Shown: piece by piece, positions 1 through 11,810 of the stretch
Position numbering within the stretch: position 1 is the stretch's first letter
Layout of the letters: each line of letters opens with the position of its first letter
NCBI RefSeq assembly: GCF_001653235.2
Contig: NC_035793.1
Span: 5,084,001-5,148,000, forward strand
From: Pochonia chlamydosporia 170
Taxonomy: Eukaryota > Ascomycota > Sordariomycetes > Hypocreales > Clavicipitaceae
Direction of reading: 5' to 3'
DNA length: 64,000 nt
Translations under genes and position numbers: made by a program
Notes under the pieces: model-generated
Seen by the model: only the letters and a program-made list of their open reading frames with translations
The model's database searches: none
Told to the model about the DNA's origin: nothing

Positions 1-236
1 TTCTTATCGATTAGATCAAAGTGATGTAACAGTGGGACAAATTGAACCCCACGGCCCAAGTCTCCCAAGGCAGCAATTTACAACATCCTCGACAGTCAAC
101 ACTCGACAATTCACATTCGTCCACGTCACAAACTGCAGTACACATCAGCTGCAGTTGCTCACTCGCCAAAATAGGTCGACGACAACGCGATCGCGACAAA
201 CAAGGTTTCCGGCTCCCGCGCTGGCTCCGTCGCAGA

Positions 237-1545
237 ATGGGCCAAGAGGAGTCGACTCTCGTTGACGAGTCTGTCCCGCCAGAGACTCTCACCGAGAGAT
301 CACTCTCCGCCGTGGCAGACTATATCAAAAATGGCCCAAAGAAAAGGATAGTTGTCTTGACGGGAGCTGGCATTTCCACAGCCGCCGGAAGTAAGACTTT
401 CGCCAGACCACACTACCATGCCGAAACCTCATTTCTAACTTGCCCTACCTCTAGTCCCAGATTTTCGATCCCCCAAGACAGGATTATACAATAATCTCGC
501 ACGCCTCGATCTCCCTTACGCCGAAGCCGTCTTCGACATATCCTACTTTCGCACACACCCCGAGCCCTTCTACGTCCTGGCGCAGGAATTGTACCCGGGA
601 AAATTCCACCCCACAATCTCACATGCATTCATTGCGCTGCTCGCACAAAAGGGCTTGTTGCAGATGCTCTTTACACAGAACATCGATTGCCTCGAACGAC
701 GAGCAGGTGTGCCTGCTGAGAAAATCATTGAAGCACATGGTAGTTTCGCCACGCAACGGTGTATAGAGTGTAAAACAGAGTTCCCCGATCACCTTATGAC
801 GGATCATGTCTTCAAGGGCCAAGTGCCACGGTGTAATGAAGAAGGATGCGTTGGGACCGTGAAACCAGATATCGTGTTCTTTGGAGAGGCACTGCCCTCT
901 ATATTTAGAGACAATGCGCATCAGACGGCCATGGCTGACTTGGTCTTGATCCTGGGGACGAGTTTGACTGTACATCCGTTTGCAGGGCTGCCCGAGATGG
1001 TGAGAGACGGCAAGCCACGAGTGTTGTTCAACATGGAGAGGGTTGGACAGCTGGGCCGGAGGGCGGACGATGTTCTAGAGCTGGGGTCGTGCGATGCTGG
1101 TATTCGAAAGTTGGCGGATGAGCTGGGGTGGAGGGACGAGTTGGAGGAGTATTGGAGAAAGGTGGTTGGGCATGAGGAGGCAGAGAGGCAAGTGAAGAGT
1201 GCGAAGGAGGGCCACGAGGTGGAAGATGAGGTGCAGAAGTTGACTGAGGGTGTGGAATCGGCACTGAGGCTTGATGCTGATAGTGAGGATGAGGCTGGGC
1301 CGTCTAATGTGGAGGGAGCTGACGAGAAGCCAGACGCCGATCGAAGTCGTGATGACCACAAGGACGATGCTGGTAGGGAGTCACCGTCGGAGAAGGTGGA
1401 GGAGCCGTCTAAGCCGGAGTCGAGTGAGGATATCACCAAGACAGTTGATGAGGCGCCAGCTACCAAGGCCACAGCTGAAACTGACTCTCAAAAGCCAGTT
1501 GATGCTAAAATCGAGGAGCGGGAGACTGAAAAGTCTACTCTTTAG
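237..1545 (+). CDS. HST2: Sirtuin NAD-dependent protein deacetylase, Hst2/SIRT2 class
   Basis: Exons 237-390 and 455-1545; the 64-base intron splits an Ile codon and restores the IPDFRSP motif. The product is about 414 residues. Visible sirtuin signatures are GAGIS (residues 43-47), the TQNID loop, the catalytic His in EAHGSFA, a zinc site made by the Cys pairs in CIEC and CNEEGC, and VFFGEALP. The order and the short N terminus starting MGQEES match Hst2/SIRT2, which deacetylates histone H4K16 and tubulin-type substrates and shuttles between cytoplasm and nucleus. An in-frame upstream ATG at 42 would add 65 residues of low-complexity sequence, so I prefer the ATG at 237. About 150 C-terminal residues are acidic, repetitive and probably disordered. 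It converges on the oxidase gene downstream. Family certain; Hst2 assignment likely. Confidence 0.93.
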
Positions 1546-2003
1546 ATTTGTCGTATTTCTTTTGCATTGTATATGAGTTGGGTCATTTCTGGATGATATA
1601 GGCGTTTTGTTTATTCAATTGCATGGATATTTAGATTTACTGTGAATACAAGTCAGCCGTTCTCTCGGCACGCAAGTGGCATTACAAATAGCGAGTGACT
1701 GTGAATGTGCTCATTCAAGATACATTGCTACTAAGATGACTGGATGTAATGCTTCCGACGAAATGGGGGCCATGTCCGAAGTTGCCACGATTGACAAGTT
1801 TAGTCATAGTCAGAAGGAAAAGTTCATTGACTGTCAGGGCAACGATGTCATTTCATATCGAAAGACTCCAATGGATTACTACCAAGAAGTATTATACACA
1901 GATGCAAATGCTTTAATATAGCCGCCATGACTACCCAGTCACCCAGAACAGACTCCAAACTCCTTGACGCCACCCCAGTACAAATACATTACATGAGCCC
2001 TGG
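1546..2003. other. Intergenic, convergent 3' ends
   Basis: Space between the stop codons of the sirtuin and the oxidase. Short open frames here show no family motif and no codon pattern like the neighbours. I see only 3' UTR-type sequence. Confidence 0.6.
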
Positions 2004-3846
2004 CTATAACCCGCTGTCTATCTGATCCGGTATGTTGGTGTTGGTCCAATGCCCCCATTGCCGACACGTCTCAGCTACGACTTGCGGCATGGTACGTTGG
2101 TACTTGGACACTTCATCAGGGTTCGTGAGAAACTGCGCAAAGAAGCCTGCCGACACATGCCATGCTATGTGACAATGAAATGGCCATACTCCTACAAAGT
2201 GTTAGCGTTCACTTCACATAACATGTGCCCTTTGGTAAGAGCCTGGATTAACATACCTGGATTCTCTGCAGCGTCGAATTGAATCACCAGGTGTCCATAC
2301 TTCCGTACTTGCACGACATCACGACGCTGCGGATTATCCCTGTTTATAATCTTGCCGTCCCATTTCCCTGGTCCCTCGTGAAGGACATACATATTAAACC
2401 CGTGTAGATGCATCGGATGCCTAATGATGGATATTAGTCTCGTCGCCAGACTAGCAAGATTGGTCAGACGTACGCAGCAGGCGTGTTGTTAATAACGTGA
2501 ACTCTCACGCTCTTCGCACCCTTTGTATTCTTCACATTCCACTGCTTCTCAAACGTATGGTTCCCCAATGCGCTGAGCAGCAGTGTCGGGCTGTTGTAGT
2601 TCCCCCTAAAGTCCACACCATCAAACGACCACAACGCAATATTGCTAGCGTTTCTAAACAGTCTCACTTCCATGTCGTACGTCAAATCAGGCTCAATAGG
2701 CCGACGCTTCATAACTGGCTTTGTAATCGCAAGATCGTCGTTTGCGCAGGTCCCTGGGTCAGGCACATGCCACGGCACCGACGCCGGTTCCTTGGTCTCA
2801 TCGGCGCCGTCATAGTAAATTGCTGCGTAGGCATTCAACTCATTCGCCAGACTGCACGGTTCAGAAATATTGCTGCGCATCCAGTAGGCGTCGAGTTTAC
2901 CATCAGCCTTGACGAGAACGTCTGTCCGTTGGCCAATGCCCAGCGTTACCACCTTTGTGTCGTAAGGTTCCACGGCGACAAAATCGTTTTCAATGACAGT
3001 CATGGCGTGTCCGTCAATCGTGAATCGTTGCAATGCCTCGCAGCCGGAGTTTATGAGTCGTAATCGATGAGTTTTACCACGCTTGAATCTGAATTTGGCG
3101 AGTCCCGCGTTGCTGTTGCAGGGAGTCGTGTCATTTTTTGGTAATTTCGAGCAATTAAAATTTGCTTTGCCGTTAATCATGGTGTTGTCCGAGTTGAATG
3201 GCACGCCGTGGGGTTTCATAGTCTCTTGTACCAAGTCGTAGTACTCTTTATGATACCAGTCCGACAACATGATCGGGCCAATGTCAATGTCATATTTCCT
3301 CGTTCGCGGTCCGTATATAACCATTGGTCCAACAATCCCGCCTGCATACTGCGCCGAGTAGTGTGAGTGATACCACGTCGTGCCGTACAACTCGGCCTCG
3401 AACGTATAAGTGTAACTCTTGCCAGGGGCAATCGGACACTGCGTTACACCCGGGACCCCATCCTCCCAGGGCTTGCCGTGATGCAGGAATCCGTGCCAAT
3501 GCAGGGCTACCCCTTCTTCAGTGTTGGAAATGTTGTTGTGAACGGTGACTTGGATCGTGTCGCCCCAGTTGGCCTCGATCAGAGGGCCGGGAAATGCGCC
3601 GTTCACCAAGAGCATGTCCCGTTGGTATCCGTCGGGCGCCAGGACGCCGCGACTTATTGTGAAGTCATATGATCGTATGACTCCTGTGCGTGGGAAGTAA
3701 TTGTAGTAGTCCGTTGTGGGATTTAGTTGACTCCATGGGTATCCATTGGGTAGAGGATTGTTTTCCAGAAAGAAGGGAAGTAACGGCGCAAGGAGCGTCC
3801 CTAGAAGTGATTTGCTACCGGTTGTTAGTAATGCTACTCCCTTCAT
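2004..3846 (-). CDS. Laccase-like multicopper oxidase
   Basis: Exons 3846-2474, 2420-2257 and 2191-2004, with introns of 53 and 65 bases; product about 574 residues. All four copper-binding motifs are present in order: HWHGFLHHG, WYHSHYSAQYAGG, HPMHLHG and HCHIAWH. The first splice joins AA to HPMHLHG and the second joins NPG to VWPFHCH, so both are required for function. Multicopper oxidases oxidise phenols, pigments or metals and reduce oxygen to water. The residue ten after the type-1 Cys is Phe, the axial position typical of high-potential laccases. The N terminus has a hydrophobic run (LLGTLLAPLLPFFL) that could be a signal or anchor, but it starts rather far in, so the first exon may be mis-set. 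The substrate cannot be told; pigment or secondary-metabolite oxidation is common for this ascomycete group. Confidence 0.93.
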
Positions 3847-5186
3847 CTTTGAGATAGGATTGGTATATCTTGAAGAAGCTTACCCATTTGTTTTGCTTTG
3901 TGTCAGCTGGCCTCCAACTTTGGCAGCTGAGTACACCGATAAATCTCTTTTACTAAAGGTAGTTCCCATGGTCCAAATATGAGCCGTCCGTGACGAACAT
4001 TACCCTGTGTGGAAGCTCTCGTACGCCAAAAACGTGTGAACAACGCCGTGGCGCTCAAGATATAAGTTGCCTCAGTATGGCCGGGACTTGAACTTATCTA
4101 CTCTGTAAAGTAGAGCATAATCTCACAAGCAGACGGAGCTCAAGCCATTAGCATCTCATCCGCAGTCTGTCAGGTAACAGGAAAGGGTTATAATGCTGCG
4201 GAAAGAACTGGGTAAAAGTAGGCAAAAAACACCACCTGGATCGATTCACGACGTGACTTCTTTCCACACTAAGCGCTAACATACAAGGAAAGGGAGAAAT
4301 AGCTTCCGCCACACCTAGGCTCTATACAAGGTTTCCAGACCAAAGCGGAGGTTGAGACATCACAGGATCTGGTGAGATATGTGAGATTCCGGGGACAGCT
4401 TAATCCTCGCCTCTCCGTATTACACAACTGAATTGTGCAGTGCTCCCTTCGTCGTTTAGCTCAAAAAACCGTAAGTCTCCTCTTGTCGGGGTGCAGGCTC
4501 AGCCAGGCAATTGGACAGATGACACATCGCAATCTCGATGTCTCAGTTTACTTTCGAACGTGTTGTTCTAGCAACCCCTTGTTGGAAATGTCTGCCTGGC
4601 ATGCAAGCGACAAAATTCTACGTGTCAACGATGTCTACGTCATTTTGGTGAGATAAATATGATAAGAAGAATTTGATCTCACCGTCCACGACTCTTGGTA
4701 TCGTATTAAGTACAATACCACACAAAATACAATTCAAAAAATACATTTGTATTATATTTTGTGGCAATGCTCTGCACAAGAGGGAGACTATTTCAAGCCG
4801 TGCAATTAGTTTTCTTGACTTATTTTGTCTTATTCTGTGCTGTGTACGAATGTGCCAGACTTGCATAGACCGGTCTCAATTTCGGTCGTACCACCTGGAC
4901 GTGAGGTTTCGATGATGCGTGAAGTGATTTGTTCAGCCTGGTTACCGGCGCAGATGCCGAAGATGAATTGACAGAGAGAACTTTGACAGTGCACCTTTGA
5001 GATATGGCAAGTATTGACTCGTCGGAACGATTGCCGATCATCAGTGCAGGTTGGTCGCTGTAGAAGAAAGCCTAGCAACATCAGATCGCCAGAAACAATG
5101 TCCGCTACATAAGGTTATGAGATCCAAACAATTGCCGGGGATTAGTCCGTAGCTCAGATTCATGGTCACTAAGCATTGGCCCTGTT
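3847..5186. other. Gene-free stretch upstream of the oxidase
   Basis: No protein family recognised in either strand. The first part is presumably the oxidase promoter. Around 4640-4800 the sequence becomes AT-rich with many stops, as expected of old, possibly RIP-mutated repeat DNA. No tRNA found. Confidence 0.5.
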
Positions 5187-5621
5187 TTAGGCTGGTGCCA
5201 GTTTCTCAATCAGTTGTTTCACCCTGCGTCCGAGATTATCACGCGCCAAAGGATGGGTATCAGCCACGTTTCCCCAGAAGATGAGGCCGGTATCGCGTTC
5301 CTATGTTGTGGCTTTCGGTTCTGTATCCATTGGACCGAATCAGCATTCCACAAGGACTTGATTGCCAGGCCGGAAATGTATTTGTATGCGTCTCAGCAAA
5401 CGAATGGCCGACAATGCCCATCCTCATCAGCTCAAGTTCCCAGTTAAAGTTGGACATATTCTTCAAGCACATTGGATCAGCGAGCCAACTGCTCCCATTT
5501 CGAAGTGCTCCAATACCTGGGTAGCCACGCCATTAATGACCAGTGCTTGCGCTCACTTGCTTTGGGAGTTGTCATTCTTCACATTCATGGGCAGCTTCCC
5601 TATTCTAAATAATACAGCCAT
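5187..5621 (-). pseudogene. Decayed reading frame, family unknown
   Basis: From an ATG at 5621 to a TAA at 5187 one frame runs for 145 codons but holds six internal stops (five TGA, one TAG). The last 70 codons still read like a soluble protein, with stretches such as FRPGNQVLVEC, RDTGLIFWGNVADTHP and RRVKQLIEKLAP. TGA in place of TGG, and TAG in place of CAG, are what C-to-T mutation (RIP) produces. I could not join the pieces with plausible introns and do not recognise the family. It may be a relic gene or a chance frame. Confidence 0.25.
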
Positions 5622-5731
5622 GGTTCCTATTACATGCGTATATTGTACAAGAGGCGGTGCCAGAGTAGATCTCTAACCTCAGTTCTCTAGCCACTTGGGC
5701 GGGTATATGTATTCTCGACGTAACGCGCGAA

Positions 5732-6296
5732 TTAAGACGATTTCCGCCACGCTGGATGGGCCATGTTCACTATCGGTCGTCTTTGCGCGCGCATGTACAA
5801 TTCGTGCAGTTTCGGATCAGCATCTGATCGAATGACGGAACCGATTGACATGAAGAATCTGTAATCGAGCCATCAGCTACTGTCAGGAACAGGAGAGGAT
5901 ACGGCTTCAGTTTACCCGAATGTAGTGCCAGAAACAAGCATGTATTGTCCCAATGTTCTCATGATGCCCTGTGTGCCGGCGCCGTATCGAAAGATGTTGA
6001 CGGTACCTGTGATGTTGTTAGAAGCTGAGTGTGGTGATCCGTCGGTAGGTGCACCGCTCATACCAAAGATGAAGCCCATGATGGTTCCAACAGCTATTAA
6101 TCGTCAGCGCAATCAATTAGACATAGAAGTAGCCGGGCATGTCATACTGCCACCCATCATGGCACCCATCTTGACTAGAAGCCGAAATAGTTAGCAATTC
6201 GAACCATTGTAACTCCTAGCACCCGAACATACGCTTGTCAAAGTTGGACGGGCCATGTTGGCCGCCACCGGTGGGAACTGCGGTAACAGGAGGCAT
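5732..6296 (-). CDS. MGR2: Mgr2/Romo1-family TIM23 translocase subunit
   Basis: Five exons: 6296-6233, 6174-6148, 6093-6064, 6006-5916 and 5858-5732, all with GT-AG introns of 54-58 bases and correct phase; product 112 residues. The spliced protein begins MPPVTAVPTGGGQHGP, then reads FDKLKMGAMMGG, VGTIMGFIFGTVNIFRYGAG, IMRTLGQYM and FFMSIGSVIR. This is the two-helix, glycine-rich Mgr2/Romo1 pattern. Mgr2 sits in the mitochondrial inner membrane, couples TIM21 to the TIM23 complex and gates lateral release of preproteins. Two internal exons are only 27 and 30 bases, which hides the gene from ORF searches. The gene is transcribed divergently from the FHA-protein gene about 1 kb away. The C-terminal 30 residues differ from what I remember of the family, but the core is clear. 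Confidence 0.92.
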
Positions 6297-7346
6297 ATTT
6301 TCTTCGCTGTAGAATTTCTCCCTTCGCCTTCGGTAGCGAGGATCGGTATTCCCTCAAGATGGATTCGGGTCGAACAACACTCTTCAATCCTCTTCACGGC
6401 CACGATGATTCTCCAGTGGAACTCGGGACCCTGTCGAAGCTCCCACCACACAAACACCAGACATGATTGGACAAGTCGACCGGTTCTGGGGCAAACGTTA
6501 TTCCGCCCGTTGAAACGCCCCTCACAGTGTCTATTTCCAAGCGGGTCCCGCATTTTAACTGTGATTTTCATCACGTGAACCGTGATCATGAGCTGGTAAT
6601 GGGTCAGTCAGGCGGTCATCAGATGGGCGAGGTCTGTCAGACTAAACCCGGTAAATCAGAAGCCATCGTGAACATTGTGAACGACATCCAAACTGTTTTT
6701 ATTGCGAGTTTTACTGGTGGTTGTTGAAGCACACCGAGTGCGTCCTGCACTGTATGTGGGCTCCTCGTCACCCTCGCCCTGCTCAAGCAGACAAGGACCA
6801 GATCAGACCGGACGCAGCCAGAAGAACACCCAGCAACAGCCAAGCAAGGCGCTTAGTGAGAACGGGGGTAACGCCAGATTCTCAAATCTCCCCTTCAGCT
6901 CTCTCCACACCAGCTTCTACGACAAACGCGCCCTCATAGCATCGCCTGTTCTCGATTCTTTTTCGTATGGTAGGTCGCAGCGGTACCGTCCGACATATTT
7001 CCTAATCGTGGTCGACCGACAGTGGCTCTTTCTCCTGCGTCTGGAGCGTTGCCAATCGTGTCGGGTCTCGACGTTAGCTCAGGGCTCGTGCTGATGAAAT
7101 TTTGGCATCCTAGAACCATCCACATTCGAACTTGCATTGGGTTACGTGGCAAAGAGTCGTTGTTTGAGCATAAGATTTCTTTTTGGGAGATCTAAATATT
7201 AAGCTGGGTGCTTGTCCGAAGGGCGGTGGAGAGGTGCAAACGTCGGCGAAATAGAAAAAGCATCAGAGGCAATCTTCAGCATCGATCATCCCAGCACCCA
7301 CAACGTGCCCACCTCCTTTACTGCACGATACGCTTGAGCCTTCCTC
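6297..7346. other. Divergent promoter region MGR2 / FHA gene
   Basis: About 1 kb between two divergent start codons. A 130-codon open frame from 6702 begins with GTG and has no recognisable motif; I treat it as chance. The last 200 bases before 7347 look like a 5' UTR. Confidence 0.5.
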
Positions 7347-9667
7347 ATGACCGCAGTAGCCAGTCCTCCGACCTTTCCTCAAATTTCTCGGCCAGCATGG
7401 GGGACTATTAGCGGTAGCAGCCCGATGGACCCCGACGAAGTGAGAGGCATGTTCGCACCGCGGAAGTCTCTCTCGAGATCCAACTCTGCTTCATCGCTAT
7501 CCTCCAACTCATCAAACACCTCTGTTGCCACAAATGGTTCGCAGTCGAACGGCACTTCGCTATCATCTACTTCTGATTTGAGCCAGTGGTCTGCAACAGC
7601 CGGGCCTCGAAAACGACCTCAACCAAAGGTACCTTGGCCACCTTCCAAGCCCGAAGTACAACCCGAGTACGCCAGACTGCCCGCGAACCGCCCCAACGTC
7701 ATGGCAGCTCCTCACAATGGACTGCAACCGGGACAGGGCCCAAACTCAGTCATGCAGCAGCAACAAATAATGCGTGGCCCCATGGGTGGCGAGCAGTTCC
7801 CTCCAGGCCAACCAGTCCTGTACCTGCTATCGCTCAATGGCACATTTGAAAGGAAGACTATTGCTGTCCCCTTTGCACCTGATAGCTTGAGAATTGGCAG
7901 ACAAACGAACCAAAAGACCATTCCCACCGCGACCAACGGCTTTTTCGATAGCAAAGTATTATCGAGGCAACACGCCGAAATATATGCGGAGCGGAATGGA
8001 AAGATATACATTCGAGACGTCAAGTCCTCAAACGGAACCTTTGTCAACGGAACACGACTTTCACAGGAGAATCGCGAGTCAGAACCTCATGAGTTGCAAA
8101 CAGCAGACCATCTGGAACTAGGCATCGACATCGTGAGCGAGGATCAAAAGACGGTAGTACATCACAAAGTCGCCGCAAAAGTCGAGCATGCAGGGTTCTT
8201 GAGCAACACTAACAATGTTCTGGATATGAACTTTGGTGATTTGGATCCGGCCAATGGGACAATGATGATTCCTAATGGGCCTCTTCAGATGCGCGGCCGG
8301 GCAAATGGTAACATGGCAATGAATAACAACGGTGGCCGAATGATGAACAACGGCGGCATGAACGGCCAAGCAAACGGGATGCCGCAGCAACGTTCTTTCT
8401 TTTTGGCACCAATTGCCACAGATCAAATACTGAAGCGACTGACAGTAAGTTCACACCATCTATTCAAGAATGCTTTCGCTTTCAAACATTTGCTAACCAC
8501 AATAAATAGTCGGAAATGAGAAACGCGCGGTTACAAGCCCAGGACCTAGGACGCACCAACCAGTTCGTCAATACTTTGCTCACCAAAGAGGATGTCAAGG
8601 ACCTAGAGAAACCCGAAGTGCCCGAACCGGCCAAGCAGCAGCAGCCACAGCCCTCCATGAATGGCGGCATTCCCTTCCGGCCTGACCCCAAAACGCGATT
8701 CTCAGAACCACCTGCCCCTCCACCACAACAACCACTACCTGAGAAGCCAGATGTCCCGTCGTTAAAACGCGGCCCAACTGAGAGACCAAAGTCAGGCCCG
8801 CCAAACTCAGCAGCAGTGCGACAGGAGAATTTGAATCAGATTATACAGCTTACAGAGGCGTTGAACAATGCGAAGCGAGACATTGATACTCAGACAGCGA
8901 GAATGCGAGAGCTAGAAGAGATGCTTCAAAAGGAACGAGAGGCTCGTGAACTTGCGGAAGACCTTGCTAAGCGGCTAGAAGCATCAGCGAGTCTGCAAAT
9001 GAACGGATCTATTAAAGCCCCCACTGATGTGAGGATGGCGGACATGGCCGAGCCAACCCAAGAACAGGAAGTCAAGGAACTTGTTGAAGTTCTACCTGTT
9101 GCCGAAGAAGAGGAGCCACAGAAGGAGGATACCGCCGCAAAGGAGGTAGCGGCTTCTTTGCAATCTCGGATTGATAATATGGATGAGCAGATGAAAGACT
9201 TGCGAGAGCAACTCCAACAATGGAAGCACCGCTGTGAGTCGGCAGAGTCTGAGAGGGACGAGAGCAGAAAGTCACTCGCCGAAATGGTCGTCCAACTTCG
9301 TGCAGAAGAAGCCAAACGAGTCGCTGCCGAAGAGAGACGCCGATCGAGATCACGCCGAAGGGCTACTGAGTCGAAGGCAGAAGTGGCAGAGCCAGAAGCC
9401 CCAGTGCCCGCCAGGTCAAACTCGGATGGTTCCAGCAAGGCGCCTGCCAACACCCATCCGCCAAATATTGACTTGGACGATGGCCCGACCCTGTCAAGAG
9501 CAAATACGATCACGCCGCTATCATCGCAAAGAGGACTAGTATCACGGGAACAATCATTGCAGGCAGGGTTGCCATACGCATCCATGATAGGCGTGGTTCT
9601 GATCGGGATGGGACTCATGGCATATATAAATGGCTGGCAGTCACCGCCCCCTAGGATAGAGAGATGA
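7347..9667 (+). CDS. PRO45: FHA-domain tail-anchored protein, SLMAP/PRO45/HAM-4/Far10 type
   Basis: Exons 7347-8444 and 8510-9667, product about 751 residues. The layout is a Ser/Gln-rich disordered start, then an FHA phosphothreonine-binding domain (about residues 175-260) with LRIGRQ, LSRQHAEIY and SSNGTFVNG. An Asn/Gly/Met-rich linker, coiled coils (about 465-555 and 600-680) and a single C-terminal membrane span (SMIGVVLIGMGLMAYI) with a short tail follow. This is the architecture of SLMAP, Sordaria PRO45, Neurospora HAM-4 and yeast Far9/Far10, the STRIPAK subunit that anchors the complex to nuclear envelope, ER and mitochondria. In filamentous fungi it is needed for hyphal fusion and fruiting-body development. 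The ATG at 7347 gives the usual family start (MTAVA...). Intron of 65 bases. Confidence 0.88.
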
Positions 9668-10177
9668 TGGCCATTTTACGACATGCTTGAAGACAAGGTT
9701 GTGATATACACAATATTCGAAACAACGATCTCCGTCTATGCCCTATACCAGAAGACGTTGCTCGCAATCGCTTTATTTCATAGGCACTGGAATCATTTTT
9801 GTTCTAATCGACAAGGCGTACAACAAAACTGTCATACTAGCTTTTTATTCTGATAACGACATGAGAAGATGACGATGAGCATAACAGGATTGACCATACC
9901 CTCTTTCCTTTGTACATGTTATTACTGTGGGACTTATTATTTTTATTTATTTCTTGTACCAAATCGAATGCAACGGACAGGGGCAGGGGCAGGGCGACGG
10001 GTTGGGGGACCCAGGACCCAGAACCCATGACAAGCTTGATTGATCTTGTGCGCGCAGGATGTACAGGGCAGGCGTTCAACTTGATCTTTGTTCTTGCATC
10101 TGGCAAACTGGCGGAGACAACAAGAAAGCATGGCAGTGGGCTGCTGTTCTCTTATTGGGGGGGGGGGGGGGGGGGGG

Positions 10178-10215
<38 letters not shown>

Positions 10216-11153
10216 ATGAGTAGAGGTTAAGGGCTCATCCGATATTTGACCAAATTTTTCTTGCATAGGAAGCGTTAGGCTTAGCGTCCCATTCCTTATC
10301 AAACACGGTTTTTTACCCGGGTGCCTGATTCCACTGATCGAGAGTGATGGTTTTGTTTAGTCAACTTGGCGAATCAACGGTGAAATGTCGACTTGGAACT
10401 TTATCACGTCCAGCGACTTCCATTGGTGTGGTCGGCGAAGGATCTAAGTTGGAAGGCTAATAACGCATGTTTTTTCCATTTTGCGACTTCGCCCGCGTCT
10501 CAATACGGTTCCAAGGTAGATTCTTCGTATATGCGTCTACGAGATAGATATACCATCAACCACGGATACGCGATAGTGTACATCCAGAAAAGGTGGAGGC
10601 TAGTATTAAAGGAGCGGTGTCAGTGAAGCTAGGACCGTAGCAGACAATACATATTACTTCTTGTATTGTCTCGCCAGTTTTGAATAGATTAGCTTGCCAG
10701 AGCAGATTGAGGGGGCTCCTACTGGTGTCTTGATGAGGGCGTGAAATCAATTCTGGACCAACCGAAGAGGATAGATACCCTGCAGTAAGAGAAGGTGGAA
10801 TAGTGGTTTCGTGATCTTGTGGTTTTTTCTTGTTGATGCGATGAACGGACCTATCCGAGGCTTGCTGCTCAAGTCAATGGATATGCCTAGTATGTTCTGG
10901 TTGCGGCTCCTATTTACAAAATTTAAAGCCCATTTTCTCCCGGAACACCGATTTCAAGACAATAGAAGCGCAATTAGATATTTCGATGCGCGAAATCGTT
11001 AGAATGAAGACGTTATGCTGCCTTCTGGGTCTGGTTAAGCTGAATGTTTTGCCGTGACTCACCAACTTTCCGCGCATGAGTACTTCATCAACGGTTTCAA
11101 ACTTTATCAAACACTTACACTTGTGCAATCTTGAAACCTCATTCCAAAGCACC
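9668..11153. other. Intergenic region with poly-G tract
   Basis: Holds the 3' UTR of the FHA gene, a long G homopolymer at 10157-10214 and promoter-like sequence for the next gene. Frames crossing the tract (poly-Gly or poly-Pro) are artefacts of the repeat. No gene seen. Confidence 0.55.
10157..10214 (+). repeat. Poly-G tract (21 G, CGGA-type break, 33 G)
   Basis: Two uninterrupted G runs, 10157-10177 and 10182-10214, separated by CGGA. It lies about 490 bases past the stop of the FHA gene. It could form G-quadruplexes on the plus strand; the exact length is likely unreliable because such runs are error-prone in sequencing. Confidence 0.95.
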
Positions 11154-11810
11154 ATGGGCAATCTCGCAGACTCGGGATATTACATCTGGATCAACGGTTT
11201 CCCTGGCGTGGGTAAACTCACAGTCGCCATTGAGCTGCAAAAACGGCTCAAGGGATCTCTACTCCTCGACAACCACACCCTCATTGACGTGGTGAAGCTG
11301 CCACGGGATCATCCCGAATACGCCTCAGAGAGGAAACTAGCCCGCCAAAGGGCATTTTCACAATACGTGTACTCGGACGGGAAGAATGCCGGCAAATTGA
11401 AGCAGGTCATCATTGCGACAGGTGCGTTCTAACAATGGGAATTGTTTCCCTCTTACACATTTTATATACATGTGTGCTGAATATGTGAATTAGATGCATT
11501 GAGTGACTGCGACTTTGACAGGGCGGTAGCAATGGAACACAAGGACGCTGCGTTAAGGGGGAAACGACCTTTCTTCCCTGTGTATTTGCGCTGTTCAAAG
11601 GAAGAAAACTTGAGACGGGTAGTTGATCCGCAAAGGATACAGAATGGAAAGAAGAAACTTGTGGATGCAGGTTTTGTGGAGGAGTATTTTGAAACGTTGG
11701 AGATTTTGAGGTGGGAAGGGGAAGGGGTGGAGGTTGATAATACGGATTTGACGCCGGTAGAGGCTGCGGAGCGGATAATCACTGCGGTTGAAGAGCATGC
11801 GCGATTGTAG
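11154..11810 (+). CDS. Small P-loop kinase-like protein (AAA_33/shikimate-kinase-like fold)
   Basis: Exons 11154-11421 and 11494-11810 with a 72-base intron, product about 194 residues. A Walker A loop, GFPGVGKLT, lies near the N terminus (about residues 14-22). It is followed by a predicted lid region and a C-terminal segment with DNTDLTPVEAAERI, as in small nucleotide-dependent kinases. An in-frame GTG/ATG extension upstream (11076) exists, but the domain begins right after the ATG at 11154 (MGNLADSGYYIWING). The canonical GKS/T of the P-loop reads GKLT, with Leu where Ser/Thr is usual and Thr one place later. This pattern is known in related fungal proteins and suggests ATP binding is kept. 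Substrate unknown. Confidence 0.8.

Noticed and set aside
921..1472. 183-codon minus-strand frame inside the sirtuin gene
   Set aside because: Shadow of the acidic low-complexity tail; Ser-rich translation with no motif.
4060..4150. tRNA-like string with GGGACTTGAAC
   Set aside because: The T-arm does not pair and no cloverleaf can be drawn.
8926..9618. 230-codon minus-strand frame in the PRO45-like gene
   Set aside because: Antisense of coiled-coil codons; no independent protein features.
9910..10302. Frames giving poly-Gly or poly-Pro proteins
   Set aside because: Created by the G homopolymer.
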